Shown one piece after another: positions 32,836-40,367 of a DNA stretch of 64,000 bases. Every line of letters starts with the position of its first letter. Position 1 is the stretch's first letter. The translations under genes were made by a program, and so were the position numbers. The DNA is from Collinsella sp. GTDB taxonomy: Bacteria > Actinomycetota > Coriobacteriia > Coriobacteriales > Coriobacteriaceae. The stretch covers positions 1-64,000 of the forward strand of contig JAUMSH010000011.1 in assembly GCA_031292915.1 (NCBI GenBank), in the 5' to 3' direction. The notes under the pieces were generated by a model, which was given only the letters and a program-made list of their open reading frames with translations, was not told the origin of the DNA and ran no database searches.

Positions 32836-33507
32836 ATGCGGATTGCCGTCGCACTGCTGCTGGGCTTCGCGGTAGGCATGGGCTTATGGTTCGTTTTTAC
32901 TATCGACCACATTGACAGAGATACGGCAGCATTTGGAAAAGCATATAACCAAGGCTATAGCGATGGTTATACAGCGGCTTTGCCTGTTTATGAAAATAAG
33001 ACGAGTGCGAAGAGCGGCTATATGCCGCTCTTCTTGCAAAAAGACCCTCAATGGGCTGATGCCGCCTACTCGGACGAAACTATAGGTACATACGGCTGCG
33101 GCCTGACGGCGGCGGCAATGGCGTTGAGCTACCTCAACGGTCGCGAGGTCACACCCGACCTGCTGGCGGCTTTCGTCGGCGAAAGCTGCCTGACCGACCG
33201 GGTTAACGATATGGCCAAGTTCAGCGCCTATCTAGCGAAGACCTATCATCTCAAAACCCGTGACACGTTTTGGGGCACGGGCGAAGCCCTCAAGGCCGTC
33301 GATGGCGGCTGGATCGTCTTCGCAGGCGTTACCGGAACCCTTGGCGATCGCTCTTACAGCTCGCACGTCGTGATGATTTGGCGCGAGAACACCGACGGTA
33401 CCTATGCGCTCCGCGACCCTGATGACGGCACCAATTCAATCCATGCATGGACATCCGACGAGCTTAACGCCGTTACTTTCACGCAATTCAATGCAATTAA
33501 GAGGTGA
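32836..33507 (+). CDS. Membrane-anchored C39-like cysteine peptidase domain protein
   Basis: 223 aa. One N-terminal hydrophobic helix (residues 3-22) acts as signal or anchor. The C-terminal domain shows the C39-like peptidase pattern with the catalytic Cys in TYGCGLTAAAMALSYL and a His in SYSSHVVMIW, followed by DPDDG. Between holin and lysozyme it probably cuts peptide cross-links or has another wall role. An upstream ATG at 32812 would start inside the holin gene. Confidence 0.75.
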   Translation: MRIAVALLLGFAVGMGLWFVFTIDHIDRDTAAFGKAYNQGYSDGYTAALPVYENKTSAKSGYMPLFLQKDPQWADAAYSDETIGTYGCGLTAAAMALSYLNGREVTPDLLAAFVGESCLTDRVNDMAKFSAYLAKTYHLKTRDTFWGTGEALKAVDGGWIVFAGVTGTLGDRSYSSHVVMIWRENTDGTYALRDPDDGTNSIHAWTSDELNAVTFTQFNAIKR

Positions 33508-33512
33508 TGCAG

Positions 33513-34538
33513 ATGACCATGAAGGGCATCGATATTGCAGACTGGCAAAAAAACCTTAATCTCGATTCAATCGAATACGATTTTGTTATCATCAAAGGAA
33601 CCCAGGGCACCAATTACGTCAATACGTTTTGCGACGCGTTTGTGCAAAAGGCTATCAAGGCGGGTAAGCTCTGGGGCTTCTACCATTTCATGAATATGGA
33701 TGATCCTGTCAAACAGGCGGATCACTTCTATCAGAACTGTAAAAACTATTTCGGCAAGGGTATTCCCGTGCTCGATTATGAGGACGGCGGCAGGATTGGC
33801 ACGGACGGTGCCAAGAAATTCCTTGATCGCATCTATGCGCTTACTGGCGTGAGATGTCTCTTGTATACCTACCGCAATCTCACCAAAGAGGAAGATTGGT
33901 CTAGGATTGCACCTAACCACGCCCTCTGGGTTGCCCAGTATGCCAACGAGAATCAGACTGGATACCAGGATTCGCCATGGCTTCCGGATGGCGGCTTTGG
34001 TGCTTGGAATACCTGCGTGATGCACCAGTATTCTTCGCACGGTAGGCTATCTGGGTACAACGGCAACCTCGATCTTGACATTGCTTTCATGGACGCTGCC
34101 GCCTGGTCGCGTTATGCGAAGCCCAGTACCTACAATGCGCCGGCTGCGACTGACAATGAGAATTGTGGTAGCACAGTCGACCTTGCAGCAGGTGTAATGC
34201 GAGGGGAGTACGGCAACGGTGACGAGCGCAAGGCCAAGCTGGGCGCTCGATTCAACGAGGTGCAAGACCTCATCAATCGCACGGCCACCGCAAGCGCCGA
34301 CGATCTTGCAACGGATGTGCTCAACGGCAAGCTCGGCAACGGTGAGACACGCAAGGTAATTCTTGGCATCCGCTATGACGAGGTGCAAGCCGTGGTCAAT
34401 TCCCGCGTCAACGCCGTAGACATCGACGCTCTTGCACGCGCCGTCATTCGTGGCGAGTACGGCAACGGTGACGAGCGCAAGGCCAGACTTGGCGCTAACT
34501 TTGATGCTGTCCAAAAACGAGTAAACGAGCTTCTTTAA
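33513..34538 (+). CDS. Endolysin: GH25 lysozyme with three Cpl-7 (CW_7) repeats
   Basis: 341 aa. Residues 1-200 or so are a GH25 muramidase (GIDIADWQ start, VIIKGTQG, and the acidic pair in VLDYEDGG). Three repeats of about 40 residues follow, each with the Cpl-7 pattern (A..V..G..GNG..RK..LG..Y..VQ..VN), which bind wall peptides/muropeptide. No signal peptide, so it depends on the holin. AAGAGGTG is 7 nt before the ATG at 33513. Confidence 0.93.
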   Translation: MTMKGIDIADWQKNLNLDSIEYDFVIIKGTQGTNYVNTFCDAFVQKAIKAGKLWGFYHFMNMDDPVKQADHFYQNCKNYFGKGIPVLDYEDGGRIGTDGAKKFLDRIYALTGVRCLLYTYRNLTKEEDWSRIAPNHALWVAQYANENQTGYQDSPWLPDGGFGAWNTCVMHQYSSHGRLSGYNGNLDLDIAFMDAAAWSRYAKPSTYNAPAATDNENCGSTVDLAAGVMRGEYGNGDERKAKLGARFNEVQDLINRTATASADDLATDVLNGKLGNGETRKVILGIRYDEVQAVVNSRVNAVDIDALARAVIRGEYGNGDERKARLGANFDAVQKRVNELL

Positions 34539-34540
34539 CT

Positions 34541-34577
34541 AAAATGCCCGCGCCCTGTAATGGGGCGCGGGCATTTT
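34541..34577 (+). terminator. Late operon terminator
   Basis: AAAATGCCCGCGCCC (34541-34555) pairs perfectly with GGGCGCGGGCATTTT (34563-34577). It lies 2 bp after the endolysin stop and can work for both strands. Confidence 0.88.
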
Positions 34578-34604
34578 GCGTTTAGGGGACACTGCAACAA
34601 GTCT

Positions 34605-34790
34605 CTAACGGTTCATGTCCTCTCGAATCAAGCTCTTGATGTACTCGGTTGTATTGTCCTGCTCCTTGAGCCATTTATATATACTCTCGTCATCCTCGTT
34701 AGGGTAAAAGCGTATGACTAGCTGTTTCACCGACCTTTTGCGGTAAGAGGATGTTGCGCGTCTTTGCGCTTCGGTTGCCACTTCATTCAC
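34605..34790 (-). CDS. Small basic protein, ribbon-helix-helix-like
   Basis: 61 aa from the GTG at 34790. The pattern RKRSVKQLVIRFYPNEDDESIYKWLKEQ...TEYIKSLIREDM resembles the small phage/plasmid proteins with a strand followed by two helices, as in ribbon-helix-helix DNA-binding proteins. It may be a transcription regulator of the right-end genes. The start overlaps the upstream 27-aa ORF by 8 nt. Confidence 0.65.
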   Translation of the reverse strand: MNEVATEAQRRATSSYRKRSVKQLVIRFYPNEDDESIYKWLKEQDNTTEYIKSLIREDMNR

Positions 34791-34866
34791 CGCGCTTTTC
34801 TCTGGCCTTGCGCCAGATGCGAAACGAGATAAACGAGATGACAAAAACTACAATGCCTGTTTTCAT
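34783..34866 (-). CDS. 27-aa single-span membrane peptide
   Basis: MKTG, a hydrophobic stretch IVVFVISFISF, then a basic tail RIWRKAREKRGE. AGGAG lies 8-9 nt before the ATG. Size and charge distribution resemble type I toxin-like peptides, but no antitoxin RNA is evident. Confidence 0.5.
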   Translation of the reverse strand: MKTGIVVFVISFISFRIWRKAREKRGE

Positions 34867-34901
34867 CGCTGCACTCCTGATGTAAGATGATTTTGGCTAG
34901 C

Positions 34902-34925
34902 GGGGCACCGCGGAAGCGGCGCCCC
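34902..34925. terminator. GC-rich hairpin between two tiny genes
   Basis: GGGGCACCGC (34902-34911) with GCGGCGCCCC (34916-34925), GGAA loop. No T tract on the minus strand, so it may slow rather than stop transcription into the 27-aa ORF. Confidence 0.45.
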
Positions 34926-34930
34926 TTGCC

Positions 34931-35065
34931 CTACCTAGACCTCTTTGTGTGCTTTCCGGGCTTGCGAGAGGTCTTTTTCTTTAGGGCTTCGATTCCTTCA
35001 TCCAGCGCCTTTGCCAGTAGAACGCTGATGACAACAATCGTTAAGTCCCATATTTTGTCATCCAT
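34931..35065 (-). CDS. 44-aa membrane peptide with basic tail
   Basis: MDDKIWD, then hydrophobic LTIVVISVLLAKAL, then a tail very rich in Lys/Arg. AAAGGAGGT lies 6 nt before the ATG, among the strongest ribosome sites of the prophage, and a near-consensus promoter precedes it. The outline resembles Fst/TxpA-type membrane toxins. Expressed independently of the lytic genes, so it could be active in the lysogen. Confidence 0.6.
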   Translation of the reverse strand: MDDKIWDLTIVVISVLLAKALDEGIEALKKKTSRKPGKHTKRSR

Positions 35066-35097
35066 TTGAACCACCTCCTTTCCTTCTTACGTCTATT

Positions 35098-35126
35098 ATT
35101 ATAAGGTATACCCCATAGTAAAGCAA
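35098..35126 (-). promoter_or_regulatory. Strong leftward promoter at the right end of the prophage
   Basis: On the minus strand TTGCTT (35121-35126), 17-bp spacer, TATAAT (35098-35103). The palindrome GGTATACC (35105-35112) lies in the spacer and could be an operator. Confidence 0.7.
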
Positions 35127-35143
35127 GCTCATATTGAATTTTG

Positions 35144-35258
35144 CTAACTTTTTTTCGAGCTAAACAGTGTTATTATGCAAAACCAGTTAGTGGAGACTTT
35201 GATTTCGCGTCCGTTCGCGGCTATCGTAGGGTTCGCAAAGATTTTCTGAGGCTCCACC
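35144..35258 (-). other. Displaced 3' end of the serine recombinase gene (phage form)
   Basis: Reading the minus strand through the attR core in the register of the recombinase gives VEPQKIFANPTIAANGREIK... and a stop at 35144-35146. The codon phase matches the attL side exactly (V codon first base at 2973 and 35257). After excision this would become the recombinase C terminus, making a 517-aa protein instead of 500. Confidence 0.75.
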
Positions 35259-35266
35259 CTTGGATT
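35252..35266. other. attR core (prophage right attachment site)
   Basis: CTCCACC-C-TTGGATT, 14 of 15 identical to the attL core at 2968-2982. Host DNA follows: the original tRNA-Ala terminator and a housekeeping gene. Confidence 0.8.
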
Positions 35267-35270
35267 TGAT

Positions 35271-35302
35271 AAGCCGCTGACATTGTGTCGGCGGCTTTTT
35301 TT
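35271..35302 (+). terminator. Original host terminator of tRNA-Ala
   Basis: GCCGCTGACA (35273-35282) pairs with TGTCGGCGGC (35286-35295), one G-U, followed by seven T. Before integration it would lie about 15 bp after tRNA-Ala. Confidence 0.8.
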
Positions 35303-35321
35303 AAAAAGAAAGGGCAATACC

Positions 35322-35786
35322 ATGGCCGAGCTTGAGTCCCAACCACTGTCTGCCGAGGAACGCGCCGAGTTGGAAGAGCTCCGCGCCGAGAAGGCTCGTC
35401 GCGAGGCCCAGGAAGAGGCGCGCCGCGAGCGTGAGGAGCTGGCCGCCCTGCGTGCCGAGCGCGAGAAGGCCGAGGAGGCCGCTGCGAAGGTTGCGCCCGC
35501 GCCCGCGCCCAAGCCCGCGCCTGCACCCAAGCCTGCCGCCGCGAAGCCCGCGTCCACCGCACCCAAACCTCAGCCCAAAAGAGCCGCTCACCCCAAGCCC
35601 GTCGAGCCCAAACCGAGCCGTGACGAGATGACCTTTGCCCAGCGCATGGTTACCTCCAAGGAACCTACGGGCGAGAACGAGATTCCTGGCATGGCGCCGG
35701 CTCAAAAAATCATCATCGTGCTCGCCCTCATCGCGTTTATCGTCTTTATGGTCTACACGATCACGGGCAGCATGGGCCTGCACTAA
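35322..35786 (+). CDS. Coiled-coil, Ala/Pro-rich membrane protein, unknown
   Basis: 154 aa. Residues 8-65 or so are a highly charged coiled coil (Glu/Arg/Ala repeats), 66-105 are Pro/Ala/Lys-rich, and one membrane helix (IIIVLALIAFIVFMVYTI) lies at the C terminus. A tail-anchored or single-pass protein with a long cytoplasmic arm. GAAAGGG before the ATG. Family not recognised. Confidence 0.65.
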   Translation: MAELESQPLSAEERAELEELRAEKARREAQEEARREREELAALRAEREKAEEAAAKVAPAPAPKPAPAPKPAAAKPASTAPKPQPKRAAHPKPVEPKPSRDEMTFAQRMVTSKEPTGENEIPGMAPAQKIIIVLALIAFIVFMVYTITGSMGLH

Positions 35787-35868
35787 CCTGTTCGCGCCGG
35801 GCTCCATGCCCGCACGTTCGCCTCGCCCAACCCTCAACCTCTGCACAACACATCCGAAAGGTCGCCCC

Positions 35869-37374
35869 ATGGCTTTGACCGACATCTCGCATCCTACCGA
35901 CATCGCAATGCTCACCGATCTGTACGAGCTCACAATGGCCCAGGGCCTGTGGGAGAGCGGCAAGGCCAATGAGCAGGGTTGTTTTACGGCGTTTTACCGC
36001 GACCATCCCTTTGGCAGCGCGTATGCCGTCATGTGCGGCACCGCCGAGCTGCCCGAGCTTGTCGAGAACCTGCGCTTTACGCCCGAGGACATCGACTACC
36101 TCGCCTCGCTCCAGGCTCCGGCCGGCGGCGCGATGTTTAAGCCTGCATTCCTCGACTACCTGCGCAACTTCCGTGCGCACGTGAATATCGACGCCGTGCT
36201 CGAGGGCGAGCTCGTCTTTCCGCGCGAGCCCATGGTGCGCGTCACCGGCCCGGCGCTGGAGTGCCAGCTGCTCGAGACCGCGCTGCTCAACATCGTCGGC
36301 TTCCAGACGCTCGTCGCCACCAAGACGGCGCGCGTGGTGCTGGCCGCCGATGGTCGCCCCGTCGCCGAGTTTGGCCTTCGCCGTGCCCAGGGTCCCGATG
36401 GCGGCTTGGCTGTTGCGCGCGCAAGCTATGTGGCCGGCTGCTCGTCCACGTCTAACGTGCTTGCAGGGCGCCGTTACGGCATCCCCGTCTTTGGCACACA
36501 CGCGCACAGCTGGGTGATGAGCTTTGACTCCGAGCTCGAGGCCTTCCGCGCCTTTGCCAAGTCGAGCCCCAAGAATTGCACGCTGCTCATTGACACCTAC
36601 GACGTGCGCGAGGGCTGCGAGCATGCCATTACGGTTGCCAAGGAGATGGAGGCGGCGGGCGAGCGCCTGTCGGCCATTCGCATCGACTCGGGCGACCTGG
36701 CCAAGTTGTCCAAGTATGTCCGCGGCCGTTTTGACGCCGAGGGCCTGCCCTATGTGGGGATTTCGGTCTCCAACGACCTGGACGAGTACACGATTCAGTC
36801 GCTGCTCGACCAGGGCGCGCCCATCGATAGCTTTGGCGTGGGTACCAAGCTTGCGACCTGCTACGATCAGCCGGCGCTGGGCGGCGTGTACAAGCTTTCC
36901 GCCCGCCGTGCGAGCGATGCGGACCCGTGGACGCCGGTGGTGAAGCTCTCCGAGCAGCCCTACAAGCGCACGATTCCGGGCGTGCAGCGTGTGCGCCGCT
37001 ATTACGACGGCTTTGGCGGCCCGGTCTGCGACATGATCTATGACGAGGATCATCTGGCGGGGGAGGGCGCCGCGCGCGGCAATACCCTCGTGGCCGTGAA
37101 CGATGCCGCCCTGGTGACCGATGTGTCCGAGCTTGAGTATCGCGAGCTGCTGGTGCCGATCGTGCGCGATGGCAGCGCCGTTGCCCCGCGTGAGGGCATT
37201 GAGGACGCGCGCGAGCGCTGTGCTTGGGCGCTTGATCATCTGGACGCGGCTTTCAAGCGCTTCCTGTATCCGCAGACCTACGTGGTGGGTATGGAACAGG
37301 GCCTGGCCCAGGTGCGCGACGAACTCGTGCGCAAGAACATGGCCGCGGCTTCGGCCTTCCCCTGGGCAAAATGA
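35869..37374 (+). CDS. pncB: Nicotinate phosphoribosyltransferase
   Basis: 501 aa. Opens with the family signature MLTDLYELTMAQG; other motifs are EFGLRRAQGPDGG, GTHAHSWVMSF and RIDSGDLAKLS, then FGVGTKLAT at the phosphate site. It converts nicotinate and PRPP to nicotinate mononucleotide in NAD salvage. CGAAAGG precedes the ATG at 35869. Confidence 0.93.
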   Translation: MALTDISHPTDIAMLTDLYELTMAQGLWESGKANEQGCFTAFYRDHPFGSAYAVMCGTAELPELVENLRFTPEDIDYLASLQAPAGGAMFKPAFLDYLRNFRAHVNIDAVLEGELVFPREPMVRVTGPALECQLLETALLNIVGFQTLVATKTARVVLAADGRPVAEFGLRRAQGPDGGLAVARASYVAGCSSTSNVLAGRRYGIPVFGTHAHSWVMSFDSELEAFRAFAKSSPKNCTLLIDTYDVREGCEHAITVAKEMEAAGERLSAIRIDSGDLAKLSKYVRGRFDAEGLPYVGISVSNDLDEYTIQSLLDQGAPIDSFGVGTKLATCYDQPALGGVYKLSARRASDADPWTPVVKLSEQPYKRTIPGVQRVRRYYDGFGGPVCDMIYDEDHLAGEGAARGNTLVAVNDAALVTDVSELEYRELLVPIVRDGSAVAPREGIEDARERCAWALDHLDAAFKRFLYPQTYVVGMEQGLAQVRDELVRKNMAAASAFPWAK

Positions 37375-37454
37375 TCTGAAGGGGACGGAGGAAAACGGAC
37401 CATATTCCCGTTCGCCCGTTCGCCCGCCTGCTCAACACTCGATTGGTTTGACGT

Positions 37455-38582
37455 ATGACGACTTCTTATAAAACGATGGTGGTAAAGATCGGCTCGTCCA
37501 CGGTGGTGGGCGCCGATGGCAAGGTCAACCGCGCCTTTATCGGCGGGCTTGCCGATCAGGCTGCTGCCCTGCGCAAGCTCGGCTGGCGCTTGGTCGTGGT
37601 GAGCTCCGGCGCCATTGCCTGTGGCTATCCCGTGCTGGGCTTTGACCGTAAGCCGGTCGGCGATCTGCCGAGCCTGCAGGCATGCGCTTCGGCCGGTCAG
37701 TGCATCATCTCGTCGGCCTACGACGAGGAGTTCCATGCGCGTGACCTACTCACCTCGCTCGTGCTGCTCACGCGCCACGACACGGCGCGCCGTACGTCCT
37801 ACCTGCACGCGCGCGACGCTTTGCTTCGCCTGGTGGAACTGGGTGTGGTGCCGGTCGTCAACGAAAACGACACCGTCACCGTCGACGAGATCAAGTTCGG
37901 CGACAACGATACGCTCGCGGCCCTCGTGAGCTGCTTGGTTTCGGCGGACCTGTGCGTGACGCTCTCGGACATCGACGGCCTCTACACCGCCAATCCGCAC
38001 GAGGACCCGACGGCCGAGTTTGTCCCGGTCGTGCATAAGATCGATGCCAAGATTATCGCCTCGGCGGGCGATTCTTCGACCTCGGTGGGTACGGGCGGCA
38101 TGATCACCAAGATTCGTGCGAGCCGCATTTTGATGACGGCCGGCATTCAGAGCGTGATTTGCTCGGGCGAGGAACCCGATGCGCTCGTGCGTCTGGCCCG
38201 CGGCGAGAGCGTGGGCACGCTGTTCGACCCGCCGGCGGAGCGCCTGGATATTGCGCCGCGCAAGCTGTGGATCGCGCTGGGTGACAAGGCACATGGCTCG
38301 GTGACGGTTGATGATGGTGCTGCGAAGGCGCTGGTTAGCCGTGGCTCTTCCTTGCTTGCGGTGGGTATTCGCGAGGTCGATGGCCAGTTTGCCGAGGGCG
38401 ATGTGCTCGATGTGTACGATCCGAGCGGTATGGTCGTCGCCCGCGGTATCGCCGAGGCCGATTCGGACGTGCTGGAACTTGCTGCCGGTCGCCGCCAGGA
38501 CCAGATCGCCAGCAACCGCCTGCTGGCAGACCTGGCCGAGAAACCCGCGATCCATCGAGATAATCTGATCGTCTTCGCCTAA
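37455..38582 (+). CDS. proB: Glutamate 5-kinase
   Basis: 375 aa. Amino-acid kinase domain (VVKIGSSTVVG, VSSGAIACG, NENDTVTVDEIKFGDND, VGTGGMITK) plus a C-terminal PUA domain (about 285-360). First step of proline synthesis: ATP-dependent phosphorylation of glutamate, with product passed to ProA. proA lies 1.8 kb downstream beyond an oppositely oriented peptidase. Confidence 0.95.
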   Translation: MTTSYKTMVVKIGSSTVVGADGKVNRAFIGGLADQAAALRKLGWRLVVVSSGAIACGYPVLGFDRKPVGDLPSLQACASAGQCIISSAYDEEFHARDLLTSLVLLTRHDTARRTSYLHARDALLRLVELGVVPVVNENDTVTVDEIKFGDNDTLAALVSCLVSADLCVTLSDIDGLYTANPHEDPTAEFVPVVHKIDAKIIASAGDSSTSVGTGGMITKIRASRILMTAGIQSVICSGEEPDALVRLARGESVGTLFDPPAERLDIAPRKLWIALGDKAHGSVTVDDGAAKALVSRGSSLLAVGIREVDGQFAEGDVLDVYDPSGMVVARGIAEADSDVLELAAGRRQDQIASNRLLADLAEKPAIHRDNLIVFA

Positions 38583-38625
38583 CGGATCGACGCTGCGCGC
38601 CGCCCAGAGCGACAATTTGTCATTC

Positions 38626-38666
38626 AAAAGGCGAGGCATGACCATCAGGTCTATGCCTCGCCTTTT
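38626..38666. terminator. Terminator after proB
   Basis: AAAAGGCGAGGCAT (38626-38639) pairs with ATGCCTCGCCTTTT (38653-38666), T tract on the plus strand. Confidence 0.85.
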
Positions 38667-38835
38667 TCATGCCAACTTGTTCGCTCTGGGCGGCGCTCGC
38701 TTCTTTTGTTCGACCTACGATACAAAGCCACTCGCTTAGGGGCGTTTTCGCTTTCCGTCCTCTTTCTGCAATGACTTCATTAACCTGGCACTTGGGGACG
38801 TTCCTTATGTGCCGGCAGGTGGGGACACTCCTTCG

Positions 38836-40254
38836 CTAGAAGATTCGGCGCAGGTCTCCGCGGTTGAGGGCTTCGTCGAAGAGGTGCTTGAATACCACGC
38901 TGCCGTGCAGGCCGTCGTGCTCGAACTCGTTGGTAACCCAGGCGTGCGAGTTGCCCACGCGGCTGAGCGTGTCGAGCTGCATGCCCGAGTCCACGTACAG
39001 GTCATCGAAGTACACCGCGGCTTGGAGCGGCACCTCGTTACAAGCCAGGCGCTGCGGGTCGTAGATCTTGTCCCAGCTCGTGTCTTCCATCAGCAGGTCC
39101 ATCGCGGGCTTGAAGGACTTGAGCTCGGGCATCTGCTCGAACATCCACGGGAACATGGCCTCTCCGGTAAACATGAGCGGGCGCGCGAGGGTGTCGAACT
39201 CGGCACGATGAGCTTTCTCTTCTGCCGCGGCCCAGCGAATGGGCATGGTGTCGCCATCGGCGTAGATGAACTCCTGCAGCGTCCAGTACAGCGGATTCGT
39301 GCGCGTGTTGGTGCGCTCGAAGGCGCGCATCAAAAAGCTGTCGGATATCGAGGAGCGGCAGCTCGGCGTGCCGTCGCCATCAACAAACGCATGGTCGATA
39401 ATCCAGTGCATGCGCTCAAAGCTCGGCTTCATGCCAAAGTCGCTGCCCATGAGCTGCAGGCGCTCGACCGTCATCGGCGAGCCGTCGGGTAGCACGGGCT
39501 TTTGCTCTTCGATAGCATCGGCCAGGGCCGCCACACGCTCTACGTCGGCGGGGTAGCGGTCATAATACTGCTGCGTCTTGGCTGCCATGCGCGGGAAGGT
39601 GTGCGCGTAGACCTCGCTGGCGCTCGCCGGGACGTGGGGGATGCCACCACAGGTAAAGCTCGCCGCCACGCCCTCGGGGAAGAGCGATAGATAGCTCAAC
39701 GTCAAAAAGCCGCCGTAGCTTTGGCCGAGCGTGACCCACGGCTTGCCGCCAAAGCCCACCAGGCGCAGGTACTCAAAATCGCGCACGATGGAGCTGGCGA
39801 GGTGGCGCTTGAGGAAGTCCGCCTGCGAGCGTGCGGCATCGGAGCCGGCCGCCGTCGCGCGCTCGCCCAGAGCCGCGATCGTACGCCCGTCTACACAGCT
39901 GCTGCGCCCCGTGCCGCGCTGGTCGGGAAGGACCACGCGGAAGTGTTTGACGGCTTCCTCAATCCAGCCGTCGCTCGTGGGTGAGAGCGGACGCGGGCTC
40001 TCGCCACCAGGGCCGCCCTGCAAAAACAGGAGCAGCGGCAGATCGTCGTTGATGCGGTCGGGCGCGCAAACCACGCGGTAGAAGAGCTTGATGCTCTCGG
40101 GCGCGCCGGCGATTGGTGCCGGCATAGCGCCGCGGCGCATGGTGCTGCCGACGGCCAGGAGCATCGGCTCCAGGCCGCGCCAGTCAAGGGGGACGGCGAT
40201 GCTGTGGTCCTCGACATAGAGGCCGGGGACGTTGTATGAAGTGATGAGGGCCAT
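38836..40254 (-). CDS. Proline iminopeptidase-like alpha/beta hydrolase (S33)
   Basis: 472 aa. Oxyanion-hole motif LQGGPGGESPRP (about 79-90), DQRGTGRS (111-118), nucleophile elbow GQSYGG (Ser near 179), and a C-terminal HDGLHGS likely holding the catalytic His. This layout is the S33 prolyl aminopeptidase family, releasing N-terminal proline (or other residues) from peptides. Setting between proB and proA supports a proline-related role. ATG at 40254 after GGAAG. Confidence 0.82.
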   Translation of the reverse strand: MALITSYNVPGLYVEDHSIAVPLDWRGLEPMLLAVGSTMRRGAMPAPIAGAPESIKLFYRVVCAPDRINDDLPLLLFLQGGPGGESPRPLSPTSDGWIEEAVKHFRVVLPDQRGTGRSSCVDGRTIAALGERATAAGSDAARSQADFLKRHLASSIVRDFEYLRLVGFGGKPWVTLGQSYGGFLTLSYLSLFPEGVAASFTCGGIPHVPASASEVYAHTFPRMAAKTQQYYDRYPADVERVAALADAIEEQKPVLPDGSPMTVERLQLMGSDFGMKPSFERMHWIIDHAFVDGDGTPSCRSSISDSFLMRAFERTNTRTNPLYWTLQEFIYADGDTMPIRWAAAEEKAHRAEFDTLARPLMFTGEAMFPWMFEQMPELKSFKPAMDLLMEDTSWDKIYDPQRLACNEVPLQAAVYFDDLYVDSGMQLDTLSRVGNSHAWVTNEFEHDGLHGSVVFKHLFDEALNRGDLRRIF

Positions 40255-40367
40255 GCGGTACTTCCGTTCGTTGCGGTGTTTCGGGTTGACCAATTCTACC
40301 GCCGCGCGCGAGGGCATGCACAAATCGGCTACCATGGTGGGCAAACATCTAAGAGAAAGGGCCGCCC

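Larger units (their letters stand above)
2975..35259. mobile_element. Intact siphovirus-type prophage carrying a diversity-generating retroelement
   Basis: All modules are present in order: integration, lysogeny switch, early genes, replication, packaging, head, tail, DGR, lysis. The ends are defined by the repeat at the 3' end of tRNA-Ala (2968-2982) and its copy at 35252-35266. The spacing gives a 32,284-bp excised circle. The HK97-type head and long tape-measure protein (868 aa) imply a long-tailed, non-contractile virion. No disrupted essential gene is seen, so the element could be active. Confidence 0.88.

Noticed and set aside
35761..37239. 492-aa open frame on the minus strand
   Set aside because: Antisense to pncB; His/Arg/Gly-rich with no recognised motif.
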